64,000 nucleotides of DNA, taken from NCBI GenBank assembly GCA_024663395.1, contig JANFAH010000041.1, positions 310,001 through 374,000 on the forward strand, read 5' to 3'. Shown here piece by piece: positions 1 to 12,952 of the stretch. The notes below the pieces were generated by a model. The model saw nothing but the letters and a program-made list of their open reading frames with translations. It had not been told where the DNA came from and ran no database searches. Made by a program: the position numbers and the translations under genes. This DNA comes from Pisolithus tinctorius (Eukaryota; Basidiomycota; Agaricomycetes; Boletales; Pisolithaceae). Numbering within the stretch: position 1 is the first letter of the stretch; every line of letters begins with the position of its first letter.

Positions 1-1
1 T

Positions 2-538
2 GTATTAGGTGGACGTGTCCTGTCTGCGCTGACGTTTCAACAACAGCGAACAGATGTTGCAGGATTCCTGGAGGAATCGCTTGGAGTGCTCGAGGCTGCG
101 CGTGAGACGGCTGGAAGTCGGGGTGCTACTAAGGACCTGTGGCAACTCGAAATCATCATTTCTGATGGAATCTGTCAGGAGCATGAACGACTACGCCGTG
201 CGCTCCGCCGTGCAAGAAGTATGCGAGTGCTGGTGGTATTCATCGTGCTTGACGCGTTGAACGAAGGAGGCAGCACATCGGCGGCTGGAGCCAGCAACAC
301 CACCTCAACTGTAAATTCTGCGGCGTCTACATCCTCGGGCTCCCAGTCCTCGATCTTGGCTCTCAATCAGGTGTCGTACCGACAGTCGCCGACAACGGGA
401 CAAATGGAGCTAACGATGGAGCGGTATCTCGATTCGTTTCCCTTCGAGTACTATGTCGTGTTGAGGGATGTGGAGGCTTTACCAAGGGTGCTTGCAGATA
501 CTCTCAGGGAATTCTTTGAGAAGGTCAATGAAGAGTAA
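2..538 (+). CDS. MDN1: Midasin (Rea1/MDN1), C-terminal end, partial
   Basis: The frame is open from the left edge and ends with TAA at 536-538, so only the last 178 residues are present. It encodes the end of the VWA/MIDAS domain of midasin, the giant AAA+ ATPase that removes assembly factors from pre-60S ribosomal particles in the nucleus. Visible family marks are the FTFQQ-like segment (LTFQQQRTDVAGFL), the VWA strand LEIIISDGICQEHE, the strand MRVLVVFIVLD, and the family-specific tail with FPFEYYVVLRDVEALP and LADTLREFFEKV. A Ser/Thr/Ala-rich insertion (about residues 85-115) replaces a loop that is short in other species. The gene continues to the left, where the six AAA modules and the acidic region should lie. 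No intron is needed in this part. Confidence 0.9.
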   Translation, partial: VLGGRVLSALTFQQQRTDVAGFLEESLGVLEAARETAGSRGATKDLWQLEIIISDGICQEHERLRRALRRARSMRVLVVFIVLDALNEGGSTSAAGASNTTSTVNSAASTSSGSQSSILALNQVSYRQSPTTGQMELTMERYLDSFPFEYYVVLRDVEALPRVLADTLREFFEKVNEE

Positions 539-1295
539 ATGGATTGCGACATTGTTATTATTGTGGTGTGCATATGATACTAATACAACTGTGGGTCGTA
601 GCGCAGAATACATTGGGTGCTAATTGAAGACATGTGCAGTAAGTCGGAGTGGCAAGATTCTCCCTCCAGTACAACATCAGCACCGCGAGAAAGTTCGAAG
701 GTTGGGACGCGTCAAGTTAGCGATTAGCATTCTTCGAGCCTATCTACTTGTCATACCCTACTCAATGGCGGCTCGACTTGAAGCAACGCCAGATTCACAG
801 TAGGACTGGCGCGGATTAATTCGAAGGCGACATTAATGATCGGACCTGTGTTTACATAAGTACACGCGATGGTATTACGAGGAAAGGATTAGCCTCATCT
901 TACATACGGCCGTCGCCTTGCAAATCGATGCAAGACGACTTCTGTGCAACATCGCTGTACATTCTTTCGGCGAGTCGCCCGGTGCCTCGTGTGATGCACG
1001 TGTTGGATATGACATTCCATCACGTGACTCACACTGTCTTGTACGCGTTATTGACATTTGTTTGTTCAGTGTTCGACTTACCACATTAATCCGCCGACGA
1101 GACTGGGGAACTGCAGTCAACCCCCGACAGCAACGACGACCGAAGTGCAGCTGACTGACCCGTGTCTGGTCTCGTTTCTTCAATCTCTTGGCTTGTCTTC
1201 CTGTCTGCTGTGTACTTTTACAAAAACACATTCCTAAGCATCCTAACCACACACCTCTCTTCACCAGACGAACATCCAGCCCTGACGCAATAACG
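539..1295. other. Intergenic region, midasin to kinase
   Basis: About 760 bp without a supported gene. It should hold the midasin 3' end and the promoter of the downstream kinase. A C/T-rich stretch lies just before the kinase start (1195-1290), as is common upstream of fungal start codons. Short open frames here have no recognisable content. Confidence 0.5.
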
Positions 1296-4200
1296 ATGGA
1301 TTCACCCCCAGACACGAACGACGTATTCTCACTCTCTGACCAACTCCTCGCCGAGCGACTTCACTTTGTTAAAGAGGTATCCTTATCTTATTCGCTTCTC
1401 GTGCGAGCAACCCCCTTACTGACGCTGCACCTCTCAAGATCGGTTTCGGTAACTGGGGCAGCGTATGGCTCTGTCGTCCAAAGTCTTCGTCTGCAAAGCA
1501 GAGAGACGTAGAGGTAGCAGTCAAGCTAGTGCACCGCTCGAAAACGCCCACCACAGCCGCGAGAGTGCGCTCTCTGTACGTCATCCATTCCTAACGCATA
1601 TATACCCCAGCATTGACGGCAAGTTCGCATAGATGGAATGAGATGAAGATAGTTCGGTCGTTCAAGCATGATCCTCATCCCTCTATCATTCCCTTTCATT
1701 CGTTCATCATAACGCCATCCTACGCACTCATCACCATGTACGTGATGTCGTCGGCATATGCGTCCCACGCTAACGCGTTTTTGTTGTTAAGGGCCTACCT
1801 CCCCACTCTAGTTCCGGTCGAAGTCTCTGAACCACGCGCAAAAGAGTGGTTCCGATCTCTTCTCTCAGGTGTACATTTCCTGCATACGCGTGGCGTCGTT
1901 CACAATGATATCAAGTATGCACACCGTCTCTCCAGTCTATATGCACTTCTAATATATACATCCCAGACCCGCCAACATACTCCTCTCTCAAGCGAACGTT
2001 CCCGTCCTGGTCGACTTCGGATTCGCGGAAAAATACGACATGCAATCACCAAAGGCCTTCCACAGCAATTTGACATACGGCACCCCCGAAGTACGTGTCC
2101 ATTTTGTCACTGTGCGCTACATGATGATTCACTTATCATTTGGATAGTATCTATCTCCCGAGCGAGCTCGTGGCATGCCTCACGATACGCGAAAATCCGA
2201 TGTCTGGTCTCTTGGCATAACCTTTTTCGAAATATTGGTGGGACGCACACCCTTCGAGTACGAGGAGGGCGAAGTGTTTGAAAAAAAGGAAGACCTCGAG
2301 AAGTACTGGGACCGCACGGTAAGTCGGTCGTGCACCGGTACAGCTCGTCATAGACTTACCCTGCGAAGATGCGAGGTAAATGGGTGGGCAGCTACTCCGT
2401 CTCCAATGCAGTGGAACGGTTCCTGAAGCGTATGATCGTCCCCAATGCCGATTTGCGGTGTACCACCACCGAGTTGTTGCTTGATGGTTATTGGGAGAAT
2501 CCGTCTCCTATGATCAACGGAAAGGCTGGTCATAGTGAGTGCCCTTTCAATGATGTGGATCCAAAATTGACGATCCGCACGGCTACCCAGAGAAATCCGC
2601 CTCCACTGGACTCCCAGCTACTCGCTCTCATGTACGCACCCCCACCTTATTGGCGGCGTTACGGGATGTCTCCAAAGACAAAGTCAAGGACAAGGATACA
2701 TCCATGTCTCGTCTCCTCGACATATCGCTTCCGTGGTCTGGATCCAGATCTGCATCCCGATCCGCTTCTCGTGCCGAGTCTCGCACAGCTTCTCAGAGCA
2801 CATCGAGGGCGGAGACCGCTACGCCGACGTCAGCCACGCGTTCCAGGGTTCCCTCGCGCGGTAGTGACGACTTTGCGCAATTTACGAAAGGGAGTGCTCA
2901 TGAGCGATCCCATGCACTTCTGCCATCTAGGTCGAAGTCTCAGCCTAGGCTTCGTACGCTTCCTGGTACGACCACCCGAGGCCAGATACCGGGCCAAGGG
3001 CGTAAGCTGTCGACTGTACAGGGGTCTCCTGTTGTGAAGCCCGTCAAACGGGTCGATATGGAGAATGTTGACCAGGATGTTGTTGCAGACAAGGAGAATA
3101 TCGCGTACGCGCATTATTCGAACAAATCCATGAACGCCAAGTCCCCGAGACTTGTTTCCCTTACTAGGTCAGTGTCATCGCTTAGGAAACCTCTTGGGCC
3201 GCGTCAGCCGTCGCCACGATCGGGTGCGGGAGCACCGTCCCCCCCAGCAGTTCCACCATTGGGCACAGCAGAGAAAGTACGCAGACAACCTCTTAGACAG
3301 TTGTCACATTCCCCGGACAGGCGCCTAGTCAAGGACGACCCCTTGGACGGCGTAGCAGCTACAAGGAATGTGTCACCCGTTCATGCGGCGTTGTTCCCGT
3401 CCACACCGACAACGACTTCCTCCGTTGCCACCACCTTTGCTTCCAAACAACTCTCTGGAAAGCCTCCTCGTTCGCGTGCGCATGCGCTAGTGGATCTTAC
3501 GGGTTTCGCGCGGAACGTTGATCTCAGTGCGCATGGTGTCGGTATGGGTGCTGCTTCGAAACGGCCACCCAAGGTGAAAGGTGGGAGAGCTAGAGATGAG
3601 GGAGCACAAGGCAAGCGCGGTATTGGTGCTGGGAATGAGAGTGCTGTCGCTTCGCACACGAACATGAGAGGGCGTGTAGTGACGAGGAAGGATGACGATA
3701 AGGAAAATCTACCGCGCGTCGCACCGTCTAGCATCCATTCACGTGGAAGGATGTTGAGCGACAGGGTCGAGTCGAGGACACCGTTTGGCATACCTGACGC
3801 GCAGAATCAGAATCAGTCTCAGTCTCAATCGTCGTTCCAGCCCCTCGCAAAGTCGACGCCGAAGGATCATGGTGTGACGGATGTTTCTGTCTCGCTTTCT
3901 GCTTTGGCTAACTTATCTATCGGGACGAACGTGACGAAGGGTAGCGTGAGAGATCGAATGATGGACTGGGAGAGGGAGAGAGCGCGATTGAGGGAGATGA
4001 ATAGGGCATCGACTGTCCTTAGCGGATCCTATTCTGGTTCCGCGACGACTTCGGGATCCAGCGATGTCAACGATGCCGAAGATTTGGACTCGGAAGTGGA
4101 GGCGGAGGTTGAGGCTGAAGCTCAGGGCCACACCGCTGTTAATCAGCGTAAACCAGAACCAGAAGTCCAGATACCCGATGAAGCGGTGAACATTAGGGTT

Positions 4201-6088
4201 TCGCACAATAACCCCGAACTCGTCGGGCGGAAATCGGTGCAAACGATGCACACGACAACGACCGTCGTTTCTTCCGCGTCTGGGTTGGCCACTTCGACTC
4301 TGACCGGCGGGTCTGGACCCCCGAATGCCGAGAAGGGTCAGATCGAGGTTGCCACGATCGCCGTGAGAGCGTCCGCACAGATTTTGTCGTCTCGTAATGG
4401 ACCGTTAACGTTGGATCAGAAGACCCTTGGCCCGGACCACCACCAGCGGGCACGCAAGTCCGAAGAAGTGTTGAAGAGTGTTGATGGTAAGTCCAATCTC
4501 CCATGTATTCGTATGGGTGTACCCGTGCTGATGTGGGACAGACAACGGGTTACCTGTTGAAGTGCGCCGAACGAGCGAGTCGGCGTTAAGTGGGTTTAAG
4601 CATAGCATCAAGGCTTCTATAGGTGCGACTCCAGCTTTTCTGAGGTTTTGCGGTTGATTGATATCCTAGTGTACAGACAAAGGAGTTCGTCTTTACAAGT
4701 CTTCGACACTAGCTCAGTTGACTGGCCGTACGACCCCAGTATGGTGTCCCTCTCCTGAGCCGATTGAGATCGATTTCGAGTCTCGTCGGTCGGGCGAAGG
4801 ACGATTTAGCTGGGAGAATATTCGGTCCGAGGAGGAGATCGCCATGGACAGAATGAATCTATGGATACAAAGTGTCGAGAGTGAGTCCGAGCGGCATTAT
4901 TTTTCGTGCGAGGTGTGACTGTTGTGTTGTGGAACACAGGGGTCGTCGAGGAGACACGTCAGAACTTCGCGTCGACAAGTATTGCTGAGCCTACGGCTCT
5001 CCCTCTCGTACCTGTCTCCCGCTCGTCTTCTCAAAACAACCACCTTCGTCAATCCCAGCACAATAATAATAGTAATACGACTCGTTCCTCTCGTCTCCCT
5101 CGCCGACACCTACCTGCGAACCAAATATTCGCCGAGATGACTGATCCTAATGCACCTCTATCACCTGCACGCGGAGATCAGAGCATGTCATTTTCTTACA
5201 TCGATGCTCCCGAGTCTTCTTGCCCCGTTCTTCCGACGCTGAGTGTGCTTGGCCAAACGCCTCCGCGTCAACGACGCGCGACAATTTCGACGCGGTCCCC
5301 TGCGCAAGAAAAGGACAAGTCCGGGGAAGATGACATGTTGAGTATAGGAACTCCATCGAAGAGAAGAGAGAAGAGCCGTTCGTATGGGAATCTGGATCGA
5401 CACATCAGGGACGTGGCCAAGTTGGAGATGGAACTCAATGCAGGTGAGTATATCTCCCCCACTTCAATGCTTTTTCTTTCTTTCGAAGTCTGACTTGGGA
5501 ACCACAGGTACTCCAGCGAAGCCAACCGCACCACGTTTGTCTGCCGTCCTCGACAGGAGCTTGTTCGTTGCGACGCCGATATCTCCGAGGTTGGTAGAAA
5601 ATTTGAACGATGACTTGACGGCATCGCCGTATCACGTTGAGCCCTATCCACCCCGCGAGTCCGGCGAACTCCAGAACCTGCCACCTTCCCCTGAGAGGCG
5701 TCGTTTGGAGGGTGTTTACGACCGTTTTTTGATGGCCACTACTGGTGTAAAACGTGTTGGCAAGGGATACCAATCCGATAATTTCAGACCCCTCCAGAAT
5801 ACCGCTCCTTTGGAGGCCGGCAAGTTACCCGCAGGCCATTCTCGTACATTCGGCGTCTTCGGCACTAGCAAACGTCAAATGCCCCCTCCTGTATCCAGCG
5901 ATGATGTTTGGTGCCGAGCATCCATCGACGAGCTTGGCTTCACCACCTGCAGTAATGCAATCCGCTCCACGCCACGCACGTCCAAGGATGATAACAAGAA
6001 CACCGCTGCGCTGGTCCGACGCGCGATCAAGGCGATAGTGCCTGGCAAGACGGTCTCCAGAAGGTTGTCCCGCACCTTGATCGCCTAG
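1296..6088 (+). CDS. Serine/threonine protein kinase with long Ser-rich C-terminal tail
   Basis: Twelve exons fit: 1296-1376, 1439-1575, 1633-1737, 1792-1914, 1967-2090, 2148-2318, 2369-2534, 2591-4486, 4542-4622, 4677-4880, 4940-5443, 5508-6088 (1390 aa). The kinase domain occupies about residues 25-300: glycine loop [16 protein letters not shown] lysine, alpha-[10 protein letters not shown], catalytic loop HNDIKPANIL (an N replaces the usual R of HRD), DFG as [19 protein letters not shown] activation segment, SDVWSLG. The rest is a low-complexity Ser/Pro/Arg-rich tail of about 1090 residues, most of it in one 1896-nt exon. It contains a coiled-coil-like stretch near [16 protein letters not shown] and several KENL/KENI-type sequences that resemble KEN degradation boxes. 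This suggests a cell-cycle or morphogenesis kinase with a regulated tail. The exact family is not recognised; no orthologue is claimed. Confidence 0.82.
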
Positions 6089-6808
6089 ATTCCATGTTCT
6101 TCCCTAGCTTTCGTTCTACCTCGGCTCTTCTTTTCTGCTTCATTGGACGACCTCACTAGTTCTCCTGGCTGGTCCTTGCTCTCACCTTTTGCTCTCATTA
6201 TATACATTGTCATCTGTCTTTTCTTGGCTCCTGGAGATATGGATCCGCTATACATACCCCATACTTTCATTCCTCTGATTCCGTCGTCTGCTGCCGTTCC
6301 CCCTTGCTGTTATCTATTGCTATCGACATCCGTTAAAGCATACTAAGCTCAACCATTCTTCCTCATCCTCAACCTGTCATTTTTTACACTTACACCACAT
6401 TATACTAGTTGGCAACGAACCCTCATGCATTTACGTCCTGTTATCACTTCTTTTTCCTTTCAGCCCCCTGTTTTCTGGTTACGCTGTCTCGTGACGTCTT
6501 GCAACGCTGTCCTGGTCATGACATCCTGCTCGCGTAGTTTACATAAGTTGACTCTGTTTATCCTCAGATAAATCTTATATTTGTTCTCAGTATCTAGTAT
6601 GTTAGATGCATGAGGTCAACGTGAGGTAAAGCAACTGTGATGTTTCGCATCTTGGGCGTTCTGAGCGTGTTGACTTGCCCCCTGCAATGACGGCGTATTC
6701 ACGTACATATTCATTGCATTTGACTACTGTCAATCTCTCGTAGATAAGATAACGCGTTGTAGCGGGGTCCAGGGTCTCGCACGGCCCCACTCAACCACCA
6801 CCATCACC
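6089..6808. other. Intergenic region, kinase to sirtuin
   Basis: About 720 bp with no supported gene. It is pyrimidine-rich just after the kinase stop and contains a short TATATACATT tract near 6199. It is the probable kinase 3' UTR and sirtuin promoter. Confidence 0.45.
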
Positions 6809-8376
6809 ATGTGCTTCAACCCCATATCAACGTCTGGCAGTCAGAAGAAACGCTTACATGGAAATGATCTCAAGGCACTGGCCAACTACATGAAATCTGA
6901 CCAGTGTCAGAAGGTCTTCCTCATGGTAATGTTACATTGCTGTTCCTTCATATGCGTGGCATTTGGCTTCACTGGTCTTGATCGTAGCTAGGAGCAGGTA
7001 AGACACACATCTCCCGGACCCACTTGGATTTGAACGTGGCACCCTTCGTGCAGGCATCAGTACTGCAGCTGGCATTCCGGACTTCCGTTCCCCAAAGACT
7101 GGTAAGCATGCCCTCCAGGGCTATACCCTTCAGGGTCCACGAACGTTCAAACATCACGACAGGTCTATATGTGAGCAGTCAAGCTTGCAATCTCTGTGCC
7201 ACATCACGTTATGTATATACGATAACCCTGCCCACATAGGCTAACCTTGCCCGGCTGAACCTTCCATACCCAGAGGCAGTCTTCCAAATATCCTTCTTCC
7301 GAAATAACCCTGTTCCCTGTACGCTCCGCCCTCTAATTCCAGCCTATCCTTATCTTGCCTACTCACATAACATCTGATATGCTATTGTGATTCACAATGC
7401 TTCGCTGTCACCACCACTGTTGTTACCAACAAAGTTTACACCCTAGCCAAAGAGATTTACCCGGAACGGTACCGACCGACTTTGACCCACTCGTTCATCA
7501 AACTCCTCCATTCTCGCGGACTTCTACACACATGTTTCACCCAAAACATCGATACGCTCGAACGGAAAGCGGGTGTCCCAGAACACAAAATCGTCGAAGC
7601 CCACGGAAGCTTCGCGACGCAGCGCTGTATAGATTGCAAGGCACCATATGAGGATGAGAAGATGAAAAAGGCTATTAGGGAAGAGGAGATCCCGAGATGC
7701 GAGAGGTGTGGAGGGTTGGCTAAGCCTGGTATTGTATTTTTTGGGGAATCGGTCCGTTCCATTTCATGATGTTCCGTTCCATTCCAATCTATTAACGTTC
7801 CCTCCTCGCCGTCGGCGTGGACGGACCTTGGTGGCACAGTTACCAAACAAATTCCACAGCTCGATTCCATTGCTTCAAGAAGCGGACCTGCTGATTGTCA
7901 TTGGCACGTCATTGACCGTGTATCCGTTCGCCTCGCTTGTCGACTGCGTTCCAGAAGACTGTCCGCGGGTACTCATCAATCTGGTCGAAGTAGGCGATTT
8001 CGATAAACCGGATGATCTGGTGTTTACCGGGAAATGTGACGAAATCGTGAGGGCGTTGTGTCAGGAGTTGGGGTGGGAGGACGAACTCGATGAGACATGG
8101 GCAGAAACAGCTATGGGTGCCGAGGGGGTCGAAGTGGCTGGTAGCTCCGACGAAGCGGCAGAGGAGAAAATAGAGAGCGAGTTGGAGCAGGTTAGGAAGG
8201 ATTTGGAGAACGTTCTGAACGTGTCAGAGCCGAAGGCTGGTACCGAAGTTCCAATTGGCGTAGAGGCGATACCTGCAATAGTCGAGGATGAAGAGGAAAG
8301 TTGTACCAGGCAGGTAAACGACGTGGATAAGGAGAAAGATGGTGGCAAGCGTGAGCTTTCAGAAGGGAAGTTGTAG
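6809..8376 (+). CDS. Class I sirtuin (SIRT2/Hst2-like NAD-dependent deacetylase)
   Basis: Seven exons give 371 aa: 6809-6925, 6988-6997, 7054-7101, 7163-7170, 7240-7318, 7435-7751, 7840-8376. Two are micro-exons of 10 and 8 nt. They are accepted because they rebuild the invariant NAD-binding motif GAGISTAAGIPDFRSP and the following GLYANL segment with phases intact. Other marks are TQNIDTLERKAG, the catalytic His in EAHGSF, a Cys4 zinc site (CIDC and CERC), GIVFFGE, and IGTSLTVYPFASL for NAD/acyl-lysine binding. Length and motif spacing match cytosolic Hst2/SIRT2 enzymes, which deacetylate histone H4K16 and other proteins. The last 100 residues are an acidic, Glu-rich tail without known domain. 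M at 6809 is the first in-frame start before the Rossmann fold. Confidence 0.9.
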
Positions 8377-9544
8377 AGATGATATTATGATCACATTACT
8401 ACCATGCTCGTTTGCGACGATATCCTCATGTGAAGAACAGGCCTTTCCAGTTGGCAGCTTAATTAATCTCCAGGCCCGGCTATTATAGGCATCCCACAAC
8501 GCAACAAGTTGTCATCTTAACCGACCTCGTTCTGATCTGTATCTCCTATCACTGAGAGTCACAGAGTCTCATGCATTCTTCAAGTTTATCACCTTCGACC
8601 CCCTGGAAGACCTCCGGGATCTTGCAAAGAGTAACTGCCACCGACTCCGTCTTGGGTTAGAACCACTTCGGTTTCTCAGGCCGTGGTGGGGCGTGGTTGA
8701 GGGCATGGCTACAGCGGGACAAATGTTGATATTGAATGGTACCTCCCTCAATCAGCGTCCTTAGGCCCTGATGCATATGTCAATCAGCAACTTGATTTCC
8801 GGACCATTATGTAGTAGGGTCCAGTAAGGACTAGCTCCAGCAATATATTTTCTCTCATCTCCGAAGGGGGCGTTTTCATTCACATCTATGTACCACTGTG
8901 TAATACATTGGCAGTTTGTGGCCCACGGATTCGCCCACTGTACTAGTAGAAACATTATCATCTCACCAGGAGATTCTCCTGCGATCCGACGTTTGCCGCA
9001 GCGGAAAACAGGTCCGTTGATCCTAACTATTATGTAAGCAGCCTGTCGGACAGTACGTGAACCCGTCTGCCGCCGTCTTATTATGTGTATACGGTCTATT
9101 AACAGTTCATTTAACCGAAGTGTGTAACAAGTGTTGGCCAATGGCGAATATGCCAAGAGGGCCGACAGCATGATGAGGTTCCCAGGTGGGCCTCACTCTG
9201 ACAGGATTGCCCGAAAATCTCCTGACGCCGCACGTCCGGTCGGAGCTGCAAAAAATTTCCTGACTCACATATAATCTTGACCTTGTTCCCTCCATTCGTT
9301 TCTCCTCAGCTCAACGCTTTCCAACAGATGGGAGTTTTTGTACGCCTGTACCTTCGCCTTTGTTCGTCCATTCTCCTCACCGTAGGCTCGGTTGCACAAG
9401 AGCTGATGATGCTCTCGATTTCTCCAGTCTGCACAGTGCCGCAGGTAACCCACCCTTGAACGCTTTCATTATCTGAGAAAAAAGGTAGCTCGGATAGGAA
9501 AATTTTATCTGATTATCCACTTATGGCATTCAGGTACCACAAGA
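8377..9544. other. Intergenic region, sirtuin to Mg2+ ATPase
   Basis: About 1170 bp. Open frames exist on both strands, the longest being 136 codons at 8761-9171 on the minus strand. None shows domain content, splice-site support or codon use like the neighbours. A degenerate gene cannot be excluded, but nothing can be named. Confidence 0.4.
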
Positions 9545-12500
9545 ATGACGTTTGTTGATACTATTTTTACATCCCGTCTCCTTTCCTTCCGCCGCCCGCC
9601 AAACATATCTGGGCCCGACACCCCGACGGCCGACCACGTGACACACGAGCAGCTCGCGACGTCTAAATTAGCTCGATTCGCGCAGATACCCGCTTCGGAA
9701 ATCTTCGCGTGAGTTTGTGTATGAGGGGTATGACGTCTTGTGATAATTTGCTGAAATTTTGTACGGTAGCCTTGAACCAACTTGGAGTCCCCTCGGGTTG
9801 ACGGAGGAAAGTGCTGCGGAAATTCTCAAGCAACATGGTCCGAATATTCCTGTGGCCGAACGCCCCTTGGCTGCCTTGTCCATCCTGTGGACTGCCCTCT
9901 GGAACCCATTCAATGTCCTGTTGGTCGTCCTCGCGTGTGTCAATATCGCCACGCAAGATGTTGCCACGTTTGTCGTCATGATGGCCATGGTCGTCGCTTC
10001 TACCGGCCTGCGGTACTGGCAGGAAATGAAGTCTATGGTCCAGGCCCTCGAATTAGTTAGATCGATTGTCACTAGAGTTCGCGTCGTTCGGCGTGTCAAT
10101 GGAATCGCCCAAGAATTGGAGATCGACCAGAAGCTTGTCGTCCCCGGCGATGTGATCGCTGTAGCCAGTCAGTCTCACATCTTTGTTTTTCATTGACTGG
10201 CTTGCTAACGATGTTTCTTAGGCGGCGACGTTTTTCCCGGGGATTGTGTTCTGATATCATCTGAGGCTTTGGCCGTCGCACAGGCCTCTCTCACGGGTGA
10301 ACTGATGCCGGTCGATAAGACGCTTCGTCTGATTGCTGCGCCTGAATCTGAGGCGTTCCACCTCTTGAACAACGACAACGTATGCCTGTCCGGAACGTCT
10401 GCGTCTGCTGGGAATGGACGTGCTGTCGTTATCTCGACCGGGAAAGATACGTATATGGCTGGTATCGCTGAAGAGCTGAATAGAAAGAGACCGGAGAATG
10501 CAATACAGATTGGGATTAGAAAAGTCAGTTACGTTTTGATGGGTTTTATGGCCGTAAGTGGGACAATTAGTACTCCCTTGGGAAGTGATAACGGGGCACT
10601 GACGCTTCCTAGGTTATGGCACCCATTGTATTCATAGTGCAGGGAGCTGTCAGCCGTGACTGGAAGGGTGCTGTCATGTTCGCCATTGCCATTGCAGTTG
10701 GCATTACGCCCGAGATGCTTCCCATGATTGTGGTACGTCCCCTTTCGTCACCGTTTCGCGTACACTAAGCAATGTCTGGAAGACGTCCAATCTTGCGCTC
10801 TCCGCCGTCCGTATCGCTAAGAAAAATGTCATTGTCAAGCGCTTCGACGCCATCCAAAATTTGGGTGCTGTCAGGGTTCTATGTTCAGACAAAACAGGCA
10901 CGTTGACCATCGACTTGGTCAGCGTCTCCACCTCTGTTTCCAGCAATGGCGAACACTCAGAGCTCCCCATCAAGCTCGCATACATCAATTCCCTCTTGCA
11001 GACCGGAACCCGTAGCCCAATAGACCGTGCTATCGTGGAGTATGTGCACGCGAACGAAAAGGGGCCTGCCCCTGGAGACGGTCATCAAGATAGCTGGCAC
11101 AAGCATGGCGAAGTTCCTTTTGATTCCACGCGCCGACTTCTCTCTGTTCTTGTGTCTCGTCCTTCCGCAGATGGAGAGGGTCTTTTCATCACGAAAGGCG
11201 CCGTCGAAGAGGTACTGGAGAGGTGTGTTTCTATGTATCGGCAACAGCAGCAGTCGTTCTCGCCATCCCTGTCCGATTTCAAGCTTGAACGCACAGCGTA
11301 TACCACATTGACAGAGGACGATCGCCGTGCCATCCTCGACACATCCAAGAGGTTGAATGAGGAGGGCTTACGGCTCGTTGCTGTGGCTTGCAAATGTGCC
11401 GCGGTCAAGACGTTCATGACTATCAGCACAGCAGACGAAGAGGATCTTGTCTTCATCGGTTTCGTGAGCCTCTTGGATCCACTCAAACCGGATGCGGCAG
11501 ATGCTATCAAAGAATTATCCAAACTTAACGTCCAGGTCCGTATCCTTACGGGTGACGCGCCAGCGGTGGCCGGAAAAGTCGCACGCGACCTTGGTCTATT
11601 GAATGCACGCAACGTGATGCTAAAGTCGGCGAAGGGGGACGAAGAGGCCGTCGGTACCATTAGCGAGGCCGATCTGATCGTGACGGGCCCTCAACTCGCC
11701 GAACTCTCCAAGGATAAGGACGCATTTGCAGAAGCCGTCGAGCGAGCTGTCATTTTTGCGAAGCTTTCACCGTATCAGAAGCTTGAGGTCGTGAAAGCGT
11801 TACGTGCCGGGGACGGCGGCCGAGCAGTCGCATTTCTGGGTGACGGTGTGAATGATGCGCTCGCGATTCGTGGTGCGGATGTTGGGATTTCTGTGGATTC
11901 AGGGACGGAGATTGCGAAGGAAGCTGCAGACGTGATTTTGCTCGAGAAGAGTTTGGGTGTAGTGGCGCTCGGCGTGGTGCAGGGCCGGATCACGTATGTT
12001 TCTTTATGTCTTCCGTGCCTCGGTACGATTGGTGGGCTGACTTGGTGTGTCATGCGGCTAGGCTCCTGAACACCGTCAAATACATCAAAATGGCGTGTTC
12101 GTCGAACTTCGGAAACGTTTTCTCGGTGTTGGGTACGTTCGATGTGGCAGGGATGAGCAGTGACTGGTCATGAATATTAATATTTGTTCTATCTCCAGTT
12201 GCGTCCGCGTGGTTGCCTTACCAGCCAATGCTTCCACTGCAGCTCCTGACCCAGAACCTGCTGTATGATTTCTCTCAGGGATCTATCCCTTGGTATGTCC
12301 ATGCCGTTGGCTTGTGTCGTGTCGGGTTCTGATCATGTGGGTATATGCAGGGATAACGTCGATCCTGAGTACTTGGAAACTCCTAGAACCTGGAGCGCAC
12401 TCTCCATTATCAGGTTCATGGTTTGTCTTGGGCCGTTCTCCAGCCCTTTTGATATCACGACTTTCTGTATCAACTGGTACGTGCGATTTGTCTTCCCTTT

Positions 12501-12952
12501 CGAAGTTGGATTCGAAGTTGACGATGTGGGATGGACAAAAATGGACAGGTTCCATTATGGGATCAGGACGGCTGATTCGCCTTTGGTACCGCTTGCGCAG
12601 ACGAACTGGTTCTTGGAGGGATCATTGACGCAGGTCCGCCTCTTTTCCCCCTCGCATATCTCATCTCATCTTACCCCAAAATACTTGTTAGCTCTTCATC
12701 ATCCAATTTCTCCGAACTGGTAAAATCCCCTTCATCCAATCCCGCGCCTCACTGCCCCTCGTGCTGGTCACCTTCGGGATGGCCTGTATATCCATGGCGA
12801 TTCCTTACGTTCCCAAAGTGAATTCGGCGTTGCAGATGAGGCCACCCCATCCCGAGTTTTATGCGTACCTCGTCGGCATCATTGCGGCGTATGCGTGTGT
12901 GGTGCACGCGGTGAAGGTGTTATATCAGATGAGATTTAAGGAGTGGCTTTGA
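9545..12952 (+). CDS. Magnesium-translocating P-type ATPase (P3B, MgtA-like)
   Basis: Ten exons give 953 aa: 9545-9708, 9770-10167, 10222-10553, 10613-10732, 10783-11993, 12062-12132, 12199-12292, 12351-12476, 12549-12633, 12692-12952. P-type landmarks in order are LTGE in the actuator domain (near 10290), phosphorylation motif DKTGTLT (near 10888), nucleotide-binding KGA, and hinge GDGVNDALA (near 11838). MgtA-type signatures are ITPEMLPMIV in M4, NTVKYIKM and SSNFGNVFSV after the P domain, and LLTQNLLYD in M6. These separate it from the plasma-membrane H+ pump and Ca2+ pumps. The expected role is ATP-driven Mg2+ uptake across a membrane. This family is bacterial by origin and patchy in eukaryotes. 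Nine introns and host-like composition show it is long settled in this genome. Confidence 0.88.

Noticed and set aside
8761..9171. 136-codon minus-strand frame between sirtuin and Mg2+ ATPase
   Set aside because: No motif, no splice support and no likeness to known proteins; probably chance.
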